This document shows positions 1 to 6,244 of a DNA stretch of 64,000 nt, in pieces. The DNA is taken from NCBI GenBank assembly GCA_900544285.1, contig UQUT01000004.1, positions 1-64,000 of the forward strand, given 5' to 3'. Numbering within the stretch: the stretch's first letter is position 1; every line of letters starts with the position of its first letter. The notes under the pieces were generated by a model. It had not been told where the DNA came from and made no database searches. It was given only the letters and a program-made list of their open reading frames with translations. This DNA is from an uncultured Eubacterium sp. (GTDB taxonomy: Bacteria > Bacillota > Clostridia > Oscillospirales > CAG-272). The position numbers and the translations under genes were made by a program.

Positions 1-11
1 TTCGGGGGGTT

Positions 12-40
12 CGAAGCCATGATATCTTTTTTGGCTTCGC
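12..40. repeat. Hairpin at window edge
   Basis: An inverted repeat pairs CGAAGCCA with TTGGCTTCG around an AT-rich loop of about 11 bases. No gene is visible to its left, so whether it ends a transcript from outside the window cannot be judged. Confidence 0.4.
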
Positions 41-44
41 GATA

Positions 45-65
45 TGGCTGGGATATAGGGATTCG
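45..65. repeat. 21-bp copy of the tRNA-Gln 3' end (att-like)
   Basis: These 21 bases are identical, in the same orientation, to 2700-2720, which is the 3' end (T-arm, acceptor strand, CCA) of the minus-strand tRNA-Gln. The match stops abruptly at the T-loop. A perfect direct repeat of a tRNA 3' end bounding accessory DNA is the usual mark of integration by a tyrosine recombinase; no recombinase is seen between the copies, so the integration reading is inference. Confidence 0.7.
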
Positions 66-159
66 GATTCTCGCGTCTCGACGACGCTCGGTCAGGCTCG
101 GCTCTGACCTGCCACCGGCAGGTCATTCACTACCGAGCCCGTTCGAATCCCTATAGCCA
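45..159. repeat. Nested inverted-repeat element with T-arm-like ends
   Basis: The ends are inverted copies of a T-arm-like sequence: the left reads ATAGGGATTCG, the right CGAATCCCTAT, each with an outer TGGCT/AGCCA; the left has five extra bases (GGGAT). Inside, CTCGG pairs with CCGAG, and a perfect GACCTGCC-acc-GGCAGGTC hairpin forms the core. The whole could fold as one long stem. It has no reading frame and resembles a small non-coding repeat; identity unknown. Confidence 0.5.
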
Positions 160-195
160 AAAGAAAAGAGCACCCAAGAGGTGCTCTTTTCTTTT
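159..195. terminator. Bidirectional terminator hairpin, copy 1
   Basis: A 16-bp perfect stem (AAAAGAAAAGAGCACC / GGTGCTCTTTTCTTTT) with loop CAAGA; T-rich on both strands. A 32-bp core (165-196) recurs exactly at 1611-1642, so the pair flanks the XRE regulator gene. Confidence 0.8.
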
Positions 196-381
196 GTATC
201 GCGCCGCCGAAAAAGATATCGCTTTCAAATACGTAAGGCATTACCGAATACCTGCCATTTTTGGGTTCGCTACACAGCCGGCTCCGACTTTATCTATGAC
301 TGCAATTATTCTCGCAGTATATTTTTTTAACCTGCGGTTAATCCCATATGTCCCAACAATGCCTTTTCAAAAAACTATTTT

Positions 382-396
382 ATGCTATAATAGCAT
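382..396. promoter_or_regulatory. -10 box within a 15-bp palindrome (candidate operator)
   Basis: TATAAT (386-391) lies inside the palindrome ATGCTAT-A-ATAGCAT, 49 bases upstream of the XRE gene start. No good -35 is visible at 17 bp. A symmetric site over the -10 box is where an autorepressing XRE protein would bind; autoregulation is inference. Confidence 0.55.
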
Positions 397-444
397 TGGA
401 AGCAGACGTCGGCTTACTATTTTGGTTTTAGCGGAGGTACAGTT

Positions 445-1515
445 ATGGAAATGACTATCGGCGCAAATATAAAACGTTTGCGTACAGCAAAAAATATTAC
501 CCAGGAGCAGCTCTCTGTGGCAATGAACGTCACGTGCGCCGCAGTAAGTAAGTGGGAGCGAGGCGAAACGTATCCCGACATTACACTTCTTCAGCCGTTG
601 GCGTATTTCTTTGAAGTAACACTTGACGAGCTTATGGGATACGATCAGAAAAAAGTTCAGGCTGATATTGATGAAACAATCGCTCTTTACAGAAAGCATT
701 GGAAAGATAGCAAAGGACGTGAAATTATCGTAAAGGCATATCATGATTATCCGAACGACTATCGGATCATGCATTACTATATGTGGAATATCGGAGGTGA
801 TATGGCAGACAACAACCCGACGGTTCTGATAGAACACAAGGAGGAATTCCTTTCAATCTGCGAAAAGATTCTGGACGGTTGCACCGAAGACGCGTTGCGG
901 CTGGGCGCATGGAACATGCGCGCCAAAATTCTTCACGCGGAGGGAAAAACGGACGAAGCACTCCGGATATATCAGACAAAGTTCGCGGATTGGTATACCA
1001 CAAGCGGGCAGAAAACCGAGCAGTTGTTCGCAAAGGACACGGACGAATACTATTTTCACGTGCGGAAAAATATGTATGAGCTTGGTGATTTTGCGGCAGA
1101 CAAACTTGGACGAACCGTGTTCTTCGATCCCGCGCTGTCGATGTCGGAGAAAGTGGACCGCGCCATTCTGTATGGCAACCTGATGCTGAACGCTTACAGA
1201 GAAACCAAAGAAGCGTTCTTCCTGATGCTTGCGGAATCTTTTCTCGGAAGAATAGAGAACGATCTTTACTACCGCGGCGGAACCGACGAGCAGATCATCG
1301 CCGTTATGGACAAAAATCTTTACGCAAAGAAACTGCTGGAAGAAGCGAGGGGCGAAAACGAACCTTTGAACCGGGCTTTTGATCGCTATTTTGAAGGAGC
1401 ACGGCAGAACATTCTCAAGTATAACATTGACTACCGCACCGGTGCTACGGACGGCAGACGAGCCGAGCTTCTGAAAAATCCCGAATACAGGGCTGTTCTG
1501 GACAAATACAGATAA
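445..1515 (+). CDS. XRE-family transcriptional regulator with helical C-terminal domain
   Basis: 356 aa. Residues about 6-62 form a lambda-repressor-type helix-turn-helix (NIKRLRTAKNITQEQLS, then AVSKWERGETYPD), which binds DNA. The remaining 290 residues are helical and TPR-like, as in XRE regulators that sense a ligand or peptide; no enzyme motif is seen. The start is supported by GGAGGT seven bases upstream. The gene stands alone between two copies of the same terminator hairpin, in the patch bounded by tRNA-Gln 3'-end repeats, so it is probably acquired cargo. Its target is unknown; a palindrome over its own promoter suggests autoregulation. Confidence 0.85.
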   Translation: MEMTIGANIKRLRTAKNITQEQLSVAMNVTCAAVSKWERGETYPDITLLQPLAYFFEVTLDELMGYDQKKVQADIDETIALYRKHWKDSKGREIIVKAYHDYPNDYRIMHYYMWNIGGDMADNNPTVLIEHKEEFLSICEKILDGCTEDALRLGAWNMRAKILHAEGKTDEALRIYQTKFADWYTTSGQKTEQLFAKDTDEYYFHVRKNMYELGDFAADKLGRTVFFDPALSMSEKVDRAILYGNLMLNAYRETKEAFFLMLAESFLGRIENDLYYRGGTDEQIIAVMDKNLYAKKLLEEARGENEPLNRAFDRYFEGARQNILKYNIDYRTGATDGRRAELLKNPEYRAVLDKYR

Positions 1516-1608
1516 TCTCACCCGTAAAAAGCAGTTTTACAAAGGTTCAGGCGCTTTTGACCGTGCCGGATGCCTGTCAAAAATTTCAGACGGATAAATA
1601 AAGAAAAC

Positions 1609-1641
1609 AAAAAGAGCACCCAAGAGGTGCTCTTTTCTTTT
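1609..1641. terminator. Bidirectional terminator hairpin, copy 2
   Basis: Stem AAAAAGAGCACC / GGTGCTCTTTTT-like with loop CAAGA and a following T-rich run; the core 1611-1642 is identical to 165-196. The similarity resumes downstream (GCCGAAAAAGAT at 206-217 and 1652-1663), so this is a duplicated segment rather than chance. It would end transcripts from the XRE gene on the left and from the minus-strand operon on the right. Confidence 0.8.
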
Positions 1642-1667
1642 GAGTATAGGTGCCGAAAAAGATGTAC

Positions 1668-2102
1668 TCAAAAAATATCTGCTAATTTGTTCATTAAAGT
1701 TTCATTCATGCCCTTTAATGACGGAATATGAATGAAAACAGTATTGGGGTTCTTTTTCAACATGTGATAATATGCGGCATTACATAAATATTTTGTCGGA
1801 GCTTTTGAAATATAATATGATATATTTGATTCATTTAATTTACTTTCTAAAGATAACAAATCATAATCAGTAAATATATGCTCACTATTATAACAAGCAC
1901 AAAGATCTATTCGAATTTTATCAACCAAGTTTTTATCAATGCCAAACATATATACGGCATCAAAATCACAATCAAATCTCGTAATATCTTTTTCAAGACC
2001 GGTAAAAGAATTGGTTAAAAAAAGTGAATTATTATCAATGCGTGAAACAAGCTGATAAGAGGTGTTATTTTTACCTTTGAAAGCAGTATAAAGAGTTTTC
2101 AT
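1668..2102 (-). CDS. Truncated pyroglutamyl-peptidase-like (C15 fold) protein
   Basis: 144 aa, against about 200-215 for pyrrolidone-carboxylate peptidases. The C-terminal half matches that family clearly: TKYLCNAAYYHML holds the nucleophile-type Cys107 (family GTFVCNHLFY) and VFIHIPSL holds the His125 equivalent (family GFIHIPY). The catalytic Glu segment (ITPERVAIN in the family) reads KIRIDLCACYN, so the Glu is absent and the triad incomplete. The start is the ATG in an ATGA overlap with the upstream four-helix-bundle gene, with AAGGA before it, so the two are translationally coupled. It may be a divergent hydrolase or a binding protein; true Pcp activity is doubtful. Confidence 0.65.
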   Translation of the reverse strand: MKTLYTAFKGKNNTSYQLVSRIDNNSLFLTNSFTGLEKDITRFDCDFDAVYMFGIDKNLVDKIRIDLCACYNSEHIFTDYDLLSLESKLNESNISYYISKAPTKYLCNAAYYHMLKKNPNTVFIHIPSLKGMNETLMNKLADIF

Positions 2103-2443
2103 TTGTTGTCCTTTAGCGTTTTGCAACTTGATATTAACATTCGTCTAATGCGGCCGCAAAGATTTCTATTTCTTCTGAACATCTCTTCGTCTATGATATT
2201 CGTTTCGAACAACAACTTCAACCAGCCCTCTGTTTCGGTGCATTCTTTTAAAGAAATCTCAAATTTAGAAATCATATCCGATTTACTTTGCCCGTAATTA
2301 GCTTCTCTAATATTTGCGTAAACGCTGCTTGAACTTTTACGAATTTGGAAAAGGGTATTGGAAGGCGCTTTTAAATTTTGACAAAGCAATTCTATTTCTG
2401 TTGCGAGCTGCTCCGAATATATCAACAAGTAGTTTTTCGCCAT
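2099..2443 (-). CDS. Four-helix-bundle protein (23S rRNA intervening-sequence/Avd-like)
   Basis: 114 aa, almost wholly helical. The pattern matches the S23/IVP four-helix-bundle family: LLIYSEQLATEIELL, a Lys/Arg-rich second helix, then SVYANIREANY and SKFEISLKECTETEGWL. Members are encoded in 23S rRNA intervening sequences, as Avd subunits of diversity-generating retroelements, or as orphans; they form basic oligomers that bind nucleic acid. No rRNA or reverse transcriptase is nearby, so this is an orphan. The start ATG at 2443 is preceded by AAGGGAG. It lies directly downstream of a string of small DNA hairpins and overlaps the C15-like gene by four bases. Confidence 0.8.
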   Translation of the reverse strand: MAKNYLLIYSEQLATEIELLCQNLKAPSNTLFQIRKSSSSVYANIREANYGQSKSDMISKFEISLKECTETEGWLKLLFETNIIDEEMFRRNRNLCGRIRRMLISSCKTLKDNK

Positions 2444-2492
2444 AATATCACTCCCTTCTAAAAGTATAATACTACACTTCGGCGAATAAATC

Positions 2493-2660
2493 AAGGCGAA
2501 GCCTTGTATATCATCAATTCCGTAGGAATTGCATATCATCAACACGGAGTGTTGTATATCATCATTGCGAAAGCGGTATACAGCCTACGGCTGATGATAT
2601 ACACGCTACCCGTGATGATATACGCCTAACGGCGATGATATACCATTGCTTTCGCAATGG
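2493..2660. repeat. Array of eight small hairpins with inverted spacers
   Basis: Short hairpins follow each other: AAGGC-gaa-GCCTT, AATTCC-gta-GGAATT, AACAC-gga-GTGTT, an imperfect ATTGC/GCGGT, AGCC-tac-GGCT, CACG-ctacc-CGTG, CGCC-taac-GGCG, ATTGC-tttc-GCAAT. In the left half they are separated by (T/C)ATATCATC (2506-2515, 2531-2540, 2554-2563); in the right half by its reverse complement GATGATATAC (2593-2602, 2614-2623, 2634-2643). The array is thus itself a large inverted repeat. It has no reading frame worth calling and sits between the tRNA-Gln terminator and the four-helix-bundle gene. Confidence 0.8.
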
Positions 2661-2662
2661 AT

Positions 2663-2699
2663 AAAAAAAATCAAGCAACCTTTTGGTTGCTTGATTTTT
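2663..2699 (-). terminator. Terminator of tRNA-Gln
   Basis: A perfect 11-bp stem ATCAAGCAACC / GGTTGCTTGAT with loop TTTT, flanked by A8 on one side and T6 on the other. It begins immediately after the CCA end of the minus-strand tRNA and can also work in the plus direction. Confidence 0.9.
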
Positions 2700-2773
2700 T
2701 GGCTGGGATATAGGGATTCGAACCCCAACATACAGAGTCAGAGTCTGCTGTGCTACCGTTACACAATATCCCA
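2700..2773 (-). tRNA. tRNA-Gln (anticodon CTG)
   Basis: Read on the minus strand: acceptor TGGGATA pairs with TATCCCA; anticodon stem GCAGA/TCTGT with loop CTCTGAC gives anticodon CTG; T-arm TGGGG-TTCGAAT-CCCTA; discriminator G and an encoded CCA. It has a strong promoter (TTGACA/TATACT) and its own terminator. Its 3' 21 bases are repeated at 45-65. Confidence 0.95.
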
Positions 2774-2788
2774 TCGGTTGCGTATGAT

Positions 2789-2817
2789 AGTATATCAATA
2801 TTGAAGGGATTTGTCAA
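2789..2817 (-). promoter_or_regulatory. Sigma-A promoter of tRNA-Gln
   Basis: On the minus strand TTGACA (2812-2817) and TATACT (2789-2794) are separated by 17 bp; the predicted start lies a few bases before the mature tRNA 5' end. Confidence 0.85.
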
Positions 2818-2848
2818 GATTTTTTTGCAAATTTCTTGATAAAATTTT

Positions 2849-3079
2849 ATGCAGAAGAAAAATATTTTATTCACAGCGCCGGAAGGAGAAGTTCTCGTCG
2901 TAAAAAATATAAACGCAAGCGAAAGAAAACGAAATTTTTATACGTCGCTCGGTATTTTCCCGGGCAGCGGGATTGTTCTTTTCATGCGCGGAAAAAACGG
3001 AGCGATTATAAAGTCGGGCAAGACAAAGCTCGCGCTGGCGGGAAAAGCCACAGACGAAATTATTTGCGAAAGAAAGTAA
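2849..3079 (+). CDS. feoA: Ferrous iron transport protein A (FeoA, SH3-like)
   Basis: 76 aa, the normal FeoA length. FeoA is a small cytosolic SH3-fold protein that works with the FeoB permease. The family pattern is visible: an N-terminal strand, KRNFYTSLGIFPGSGI (usual RLxxLGxxPG), then GAIIKSGKTKLALAGKATDEI, the usual end strand. It is followed after 45 bp by FeoB. The ribosome site is weak, so the start is taken from family length. Oddly, no clear promoter is seen in the 75 bp separating it from the divergent tRNA-Gln. Confidence 0.85.
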   Translation: MQKKNILFTAPEGEVLVVKNINASERKRNFYTSLGIFPGSGIVLFMRGKNGAIIKSGKTKLALAGKATDEIICERK

Positions 3080-3124
3080 TAAACGGGGCGGGACAGGTAT
3101 AGATTTATATAAAATAAGGAAAGG

Positions 3125-4906
3125 ATGTTGCGAAAGATGAAAAATCTGCCTGTCATTGCCCTTGCGGGTAACCCGAACAGCGGAAAAACAACGCTCTTCA
3201 ATCTGCTCACAAAAAGCGGGGAAGCCACCGGAAACCGCGCGGGAGTTACCATCAGCGCAAAGAGCGCGCCACTGAAAATCGGTAATTTCAAAGCGGAGAT
3301 TACAGACCTGCCGGGAACGTATTCCCTTTCGCCCTACGGCGGCGAAGAAAAAGCGGCGGAACGCTTTATAAAAAGCGGCGCGGCGGACGTCGTAATTGAT
3401 GTTGCGGACGCAACAAATCTTGAAAGAAGTCTTTTTCTCGCAACGGAGCTTGCCGAACGTCACAGCAAGGTCATTCTTGCCCTGAATATGATGGATGAAG
3501 CCGAGCGCGACGGGACGAAGATTGACGCGGGGCTTCTCTCGGAACGGCTCGGAATTCCCGTTGTTCCGATATCGGCGGCGAAAAACAGAGGTATAAAGGA
3601 GCTTGTCGACGTGGCGCGGAACGCTGTACCGAAAATCCCGAAGCCCGTATTTTCCGGCGGCGAGGAGCGCAGTCGATTCTGCCGCAGGCTTGCGGCAGAA
3701 GTGACGCACGGAGAACCCGCAAAGGAATCGTTTTCCGACCGTATCGACAGGATTATCTGCAAAAAATATATCGGTCTGCCCCTGTTTTTCGCAGTTGTTT
3801 TCATTATGTTTGCCGTGACGTTTTCCGGCCCGGTGAAGGCGCTTTCGGAGCTGTTCGTTTCGCTTTCCGATGAGTTTTCAGGCATCGTCTCCGCATGGCT
3901 TTCATCTGTCGGCGCGGGAAAATTTCTCGTCGGACTTGTTTCCGAGGGACTTATCAAAGGGACGGGGGCGGTGCTGTCATTTCTGCCGCAGACAGCGATG
4001 CTCTTCTTTATGCTCGAGCTTCTTGAAGACACGGGCTATATGGCTCGCGCGGCGTACGTTTCGGACGGACTTCTGCGCTCCGCGGGGCTTTCCGGAAAAG
4101 CGTTCATCCCGTTGCTCATGGGCTTCGGGTGCACAGTCCCCGCAGTCATGGCGACGGAAACTCTTGACCCCGCCGAGCGGCGCTCCGTCATATTTTCCCT
4201 TCCGTTTATCCCGTGCAGTGCAAGACTGCCCGTGTTTACGATGATAATCGGCACGTTCTTTCAAAGTCATTCCGCAATAATGGCTTTTCTCATTTATCTT
4301 CTCGGAATCCTGACGGCATACATAAGCGCGCTTATATATTCAAAATCCAAAAAGGGGCGTGCCGCCCCTCCGCTGACGGTCGAGCTGCCGAAATACCGTC
4401 TGCCGACCTTAAAAAATCTCACAACGGCGATGAAGCACAAGCTCCTCGCGTTCATATCCCGCGCAGGGACGGTCGTTCTGCTTTGCAGCGTTGCCGTACA
4501 CCTGCTCTGCTCCCTTGACGGTCGCCTCCGCGTGACCGAGGATGCGTCGGAAAGCCTTATGGCACTTGCGGGAGGACTTATCGCGCCTCTGCTCTCTCCT
4601 CTCGGCATTGGCGACTGGCGGATTGCGTCAGCGCTTTTATCCGGTTTTTTCGCAAAGGAAACGATTGTCTCTTCCCTCTCCGTGATGTGTCCGGGCGGTC
4701 TGTCGACGGTTATCGGGCAAGCCGATGCTGTCGCATTGTGTGTTTTCGTCCTGATGTATTCCCCGTGCGCCGCAACTCTTTCCGCGCAGAGACAGCTGCT
4801 CGGACGGAAAAAATCGTTTTTTCTCGTCCTGAGATGTCTCGCTTTTGCGTATATTGCGACCTTCATTTTGAGAAACGCTTTTTGCGTTTTGGTCAATTTT
4901 GTGTAA
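3125..4906 (+). CDS. feoB: Ferrous iron transporter FeoB
   Basis: 593 aa (589 if the in-frame ATG at 3137 is used; AAGGA at 3116 sits close to the first ATG, AAGG at 3121 fits the second). FeoB takes up Fe2+ across the membrane. The N-terminal GTPase has G1 GNPNSGKTT (about 16-24), G3 DLPGTYSLSPYG and G4 NMMDEAERDG. A helical regulatory domain follows, then a permease with the family stretches TGYMARAAYVSDGL, PLLMGFGCTVPAVMAT and SALLSGFFAKE. It is shorter than the enterobacterial protein and lacks a long C-terminal tail, as in many Clostridia. Confidence 0.95.
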   Translation: MLRKMKNLPVIALAGNPNSGKTTLFNLLTKSGEATGNRAGVTISAKSAPLKIGNFKAEITDLPGTYSLSPYGGEEKAAERFIKSGAADVVIDVADATNLERSLFLATELAERHSKVILALNMMDEAERDGTKIDAGLLSERLGIPVVPISAAKNRGIKELVDVARNAVPKIPKPVFSGGEERSRFCRRLAAEVTHGEPAKESFSDRIDRIICKKYIGLPLFFAVVFIMFAVTFSGPVKALSELFVSLSDEFSGIVSAWLSSVGAGKFLVGLVSEGLIKGTGAVLSFLPQTAMLFFMLELLEDTGYMARAAYVSDGLLRSAGLSGKAFIPLLMGFGCTVPAVMATETLDPAERRSVIFSLPFIPCSARLPVFTMIIGTFFQSHSAIMAFLIYLLGILTAYISALIYSKSKKGRAAPPLTVELPKYRLPTLKNLTTAMKHKLLAFISRAGTVVLLCSVAVHLLCSLDGRLRVTEDASESLMALAGGLIAPLLSPLGIGDWRIASALLSGFFAKETIVSSLSVMCPGGLSTVIGQADAVALCVFVLMYSPCAATLSAQRQLLGRKKSFFLVLRCLAFAYIATFILRNAFCVLVNFV

Positions 4907-4995
4907 AAACAGCGCGATTTTTGTAGAAAATAATTAAATATGAAAAAATTTATCACATTATTTTTGTCAAATTTTTATTTTTCATTAAAATACGC

Positions 4996-5024
4996 TTGAC
5001 AATCTCTTCCTATGCTGATACAAT
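4996..5024 (+). promoter_or_regulatory. Sigma-A promoter of the sigma-factor gene
   Basis: TTGACA (4996-5001), 17-bp spacer, TACAAT (5019-5024), 40 bp before the start codon at 5064. Confidence 0.8.
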
Positions 5025-5063
5025 GTTAGTGTTAATATTTATCTAAAAGTATTGTGAAGTTAT

Positions 5064-5630
5064 ATGCAGCAAAGCTCCGAAATGCAAAAACTTATATTGG
5101 ACATTCAAAACGGAGTGCCGCTCTCCTTTGAGTCGGTCTATTCGCTTTATGTCCCGCTTATAAACTCCATCGCCGAAAAGTACAGCGGCTCGTCCCTGAC
5201 GGGGGCAGAGCTTGAGGATTTGCGTCAGGAAGCGGCTATCGCCCTTTATGACGCGGCGCTCGCCTATAATCCAGAGCGCGGAGTTTCATTCGGGCTTTAC
5301 GCAAAAATATGCATCAAAAACAGGATAATATCTTATCTGCGCGCGATCGGCGGAAAGAGCGTCAGGACAGAGCCTCTCGAAACCGCTCCGCAAAGCGGAA
5401 TCACCCCGCAGAACGATATTGACCCCGAAAAGCTGATAATAAGCAAAGAGTCCCTTGCAGACCTTGAAAGACGCATTTCCCTTTCCCTTACGGATCTCGA
5501 ACGTTCCGTATTTGATCTTTACCTCGCGTCCGCCTCGTATGACGATATCTCGGCGGCGCTCGGAAAACCCAAGAAATCCATCGACAACGCAATGCAACGA
5601 ATCAAAGCGAAATTAAGAAAGCTTTTATAA
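5064..5630 (+). CDS. RNA polymerase sigma-70 family factor (SigH-like)
   Basis: 188 aa. Region 2 is clear: LTGAELEDLRQEAAIALYDAA followed by the -10-recognising stretch VSFGLYAKICIKNRIISYLR. Region 4 is the C-terminal LTDLERSVFDLYLASASYDDISAALGKP-type helix-turn-helix ending NAMQRIKAKLRKLL. The layout (about 190 aa, long region 2, short linker) is that of Spo0H/SigH rather than of an ECF factor. SigH directs entry into sporulation or competence in Firmicutes, but the exact class cannot be fixed here. The ribosome site is weak. It stands alone and has its own sigma-A promoter. Confidence 0.85.
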   Translation: MQQSSEMQKLILDIQNGVPLSFESVYSLYVPLINSIAEKYSGSSLTGAELEDLRQEAAIALYDAALAYNPERGVSFGLYAKICIKNRIISYLRAIGGKSVRTEPLETAPQSGITPQNDIDPEKLIISKESLADLERRISLSLTDLERSVFDLYLASASYDDISAALGKPKKSIDNAMQRIKAKLRKLL

Positions 5631-5709
5631 TCTTTTAAGTGCCCCGTCGGGGTGATCATATACAATATATCAAAATAAAACTTTCTGTGTTTTGTTTTCG
5701 TTTTCACAT

Positions 5710-5774
5710 GCCCGAATAGCTTAATGGCAGAGCGTTGTAATTCAAAGGTGTCGGTCGGAATCCGTCTTGGGGCA
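5710..5774 (+). pseudogene. Decayed tRNA-Thr (TGT) remnant
   Basis: The order of tRNA parts is recognisable: acceptor GCCCGAA pairs with TTGGGGC except for one G-G clash; D-arm GCTTAATGGCAGAGC is intact; the anticodon side TTGTAATTCAA holds anticodon TGT and the 3' stem strand. The 5' strand of the anticodon stem (expected near TTGAAC) is missing, consistent with slippage between two TTG triplets. The T-loop reads TCGGAAT instead of TTCGAAT and one T-stem pair is lost. No CCA is encoded. At 65 nt it cannot fold as a normal tRNA. Confidence 0.7.
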
Positions 5775-5817
5775 AAATAAATAATTTTTTCATACAAAAC
5801 AAAGCGAGGTAGAACAA

Positions 5818-6096
5818 ATGTATCAGGACAAAACATTGGTTTGCAAGGATTGCGGAGCTGAATTCGTATTCACAGCAGGCGAGCAGGAATTCTATGCTGA
5901 AAAGGGTTTCCAGAACGAGCCCCAGAGATGCAAGAACTGCCGCAATGCAAGAAAGAACGCAGGCAAGCCCCAGAGAGAAATGCACACAGCAATCTGCGCA
6001 AAGTGCGGCAAAGAAGCAAAGGTTCCCTTTGAGCCCACAAGCGATAAGCCTGTTTATTGCAGCGAATGCTACGCAGCAATGAGAGAAAGCAAATAA
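5818..6096 (+). CDS. Double zinc-ribbon small protein
   Basis: 92 aa. Four CxxC knuckles form two likely zinc sites: LVCKDCGAEF with RCKNCRNARK, and AICAKCGKEAKVPF with PVYCSECYAAM. The second half has the form of the small Clostridial zinc-ribbon family whose ribbon reads CxxCGxxxxxPFxP...PVYCxxC. Function is unknown; nucleic-acid or protein binding is plausible. GAGGT lies nine bases before the ATG, and a strong terminator follows 20 bp after the stop. The tRNA-Thr remnant lies just upstream, probably within its leader. Confidence 0.75.
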   Translation: MYQDKTLVCKDCGAEFVFTAGEQEFYAEKGFQNEPQRCKNCRNARKNAGKPQREMHTAICAKCGKEAKVPFEPTSDKPVYCSECYAAMRESK

Positions 6097-6115
6097 GTTA
6101 GATTAAAATGACTTA

Positions 6116-6150
6116 AAAATCCCTGCCAAAGGCGGGGATTTTGCTTTTTT
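6116..6150 (+). terminator. Terminator of the zinc-ribbon gene
   Basis: Stem AAAATCCCTGCC / GGCGGGGATTTT (one T-G pair), loop AAA, then GCTTTTTT. Confidence 0.9.
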
Positions 6151-6184
6151 CCTTCCGAAAGCCAGCAAACCTCCCCTCCCCCGA

Positions 6185-6213
6185 TTGACAAATCTCTCCC
6201 TGTTTGATATAAT
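6185..6213 (+). promoter_or_regulatory. Consensus sigma-A promoter
   Basis: TTGACA (6185-6190), 17-bp spacer, TATAAT (6208-6213); both boxes are perfect consensus. It drives the lipoprotein gene at 6245. Confidence 0.9.
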
Positions 6214-6244
6214 AAATACAATGTTTATTTACGGAGCGTCAAAA

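Noticed and set aside
142..159. 3' end of a second intact tRNA on the plus strand
   Set aside because: Only T-loop and acceptor-like bases are present; upstream there is no D-arm or anticodon arm, and the segment is the inverted partner of 45-65.
1668..2102. Functional pyrrolidone-carboxylate peptidase
   Set aside because: It is about 60 residues short and the catalytic Glu region is not conserved, so only family likeness is reported.
2099..2443. Diversity-generating retroelement accessory (Avd)
   Set aside because: No reverse transcriptase, template repeat or variable repeat is present nearby.
2493..2660. CRISPR array
   Set aside because: Repeats are about 10 bp with 10-16-bp variable hairpins between them and change orientation midway; there are no 25-40-bp repeats with unique spacers and no cas genes.
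1..2773. Prophage or conjugative element
   Set aside because: No structural, replication, integrase or relaxase gene is visible; only the tRNA-end repeat and small cargo genes support a mobile origin.
2867..3709. A 280-codon minus-strand reading frame across feoA and feoB
   Set aside because: Both forward genes are certain by motif; the reverse frame has none.
3460..4032. A 190-codon minus-strand reading frame
   Set aside because: It lies within feoB; the sequence is low-complexity Ser/Arg and shows no motifs.
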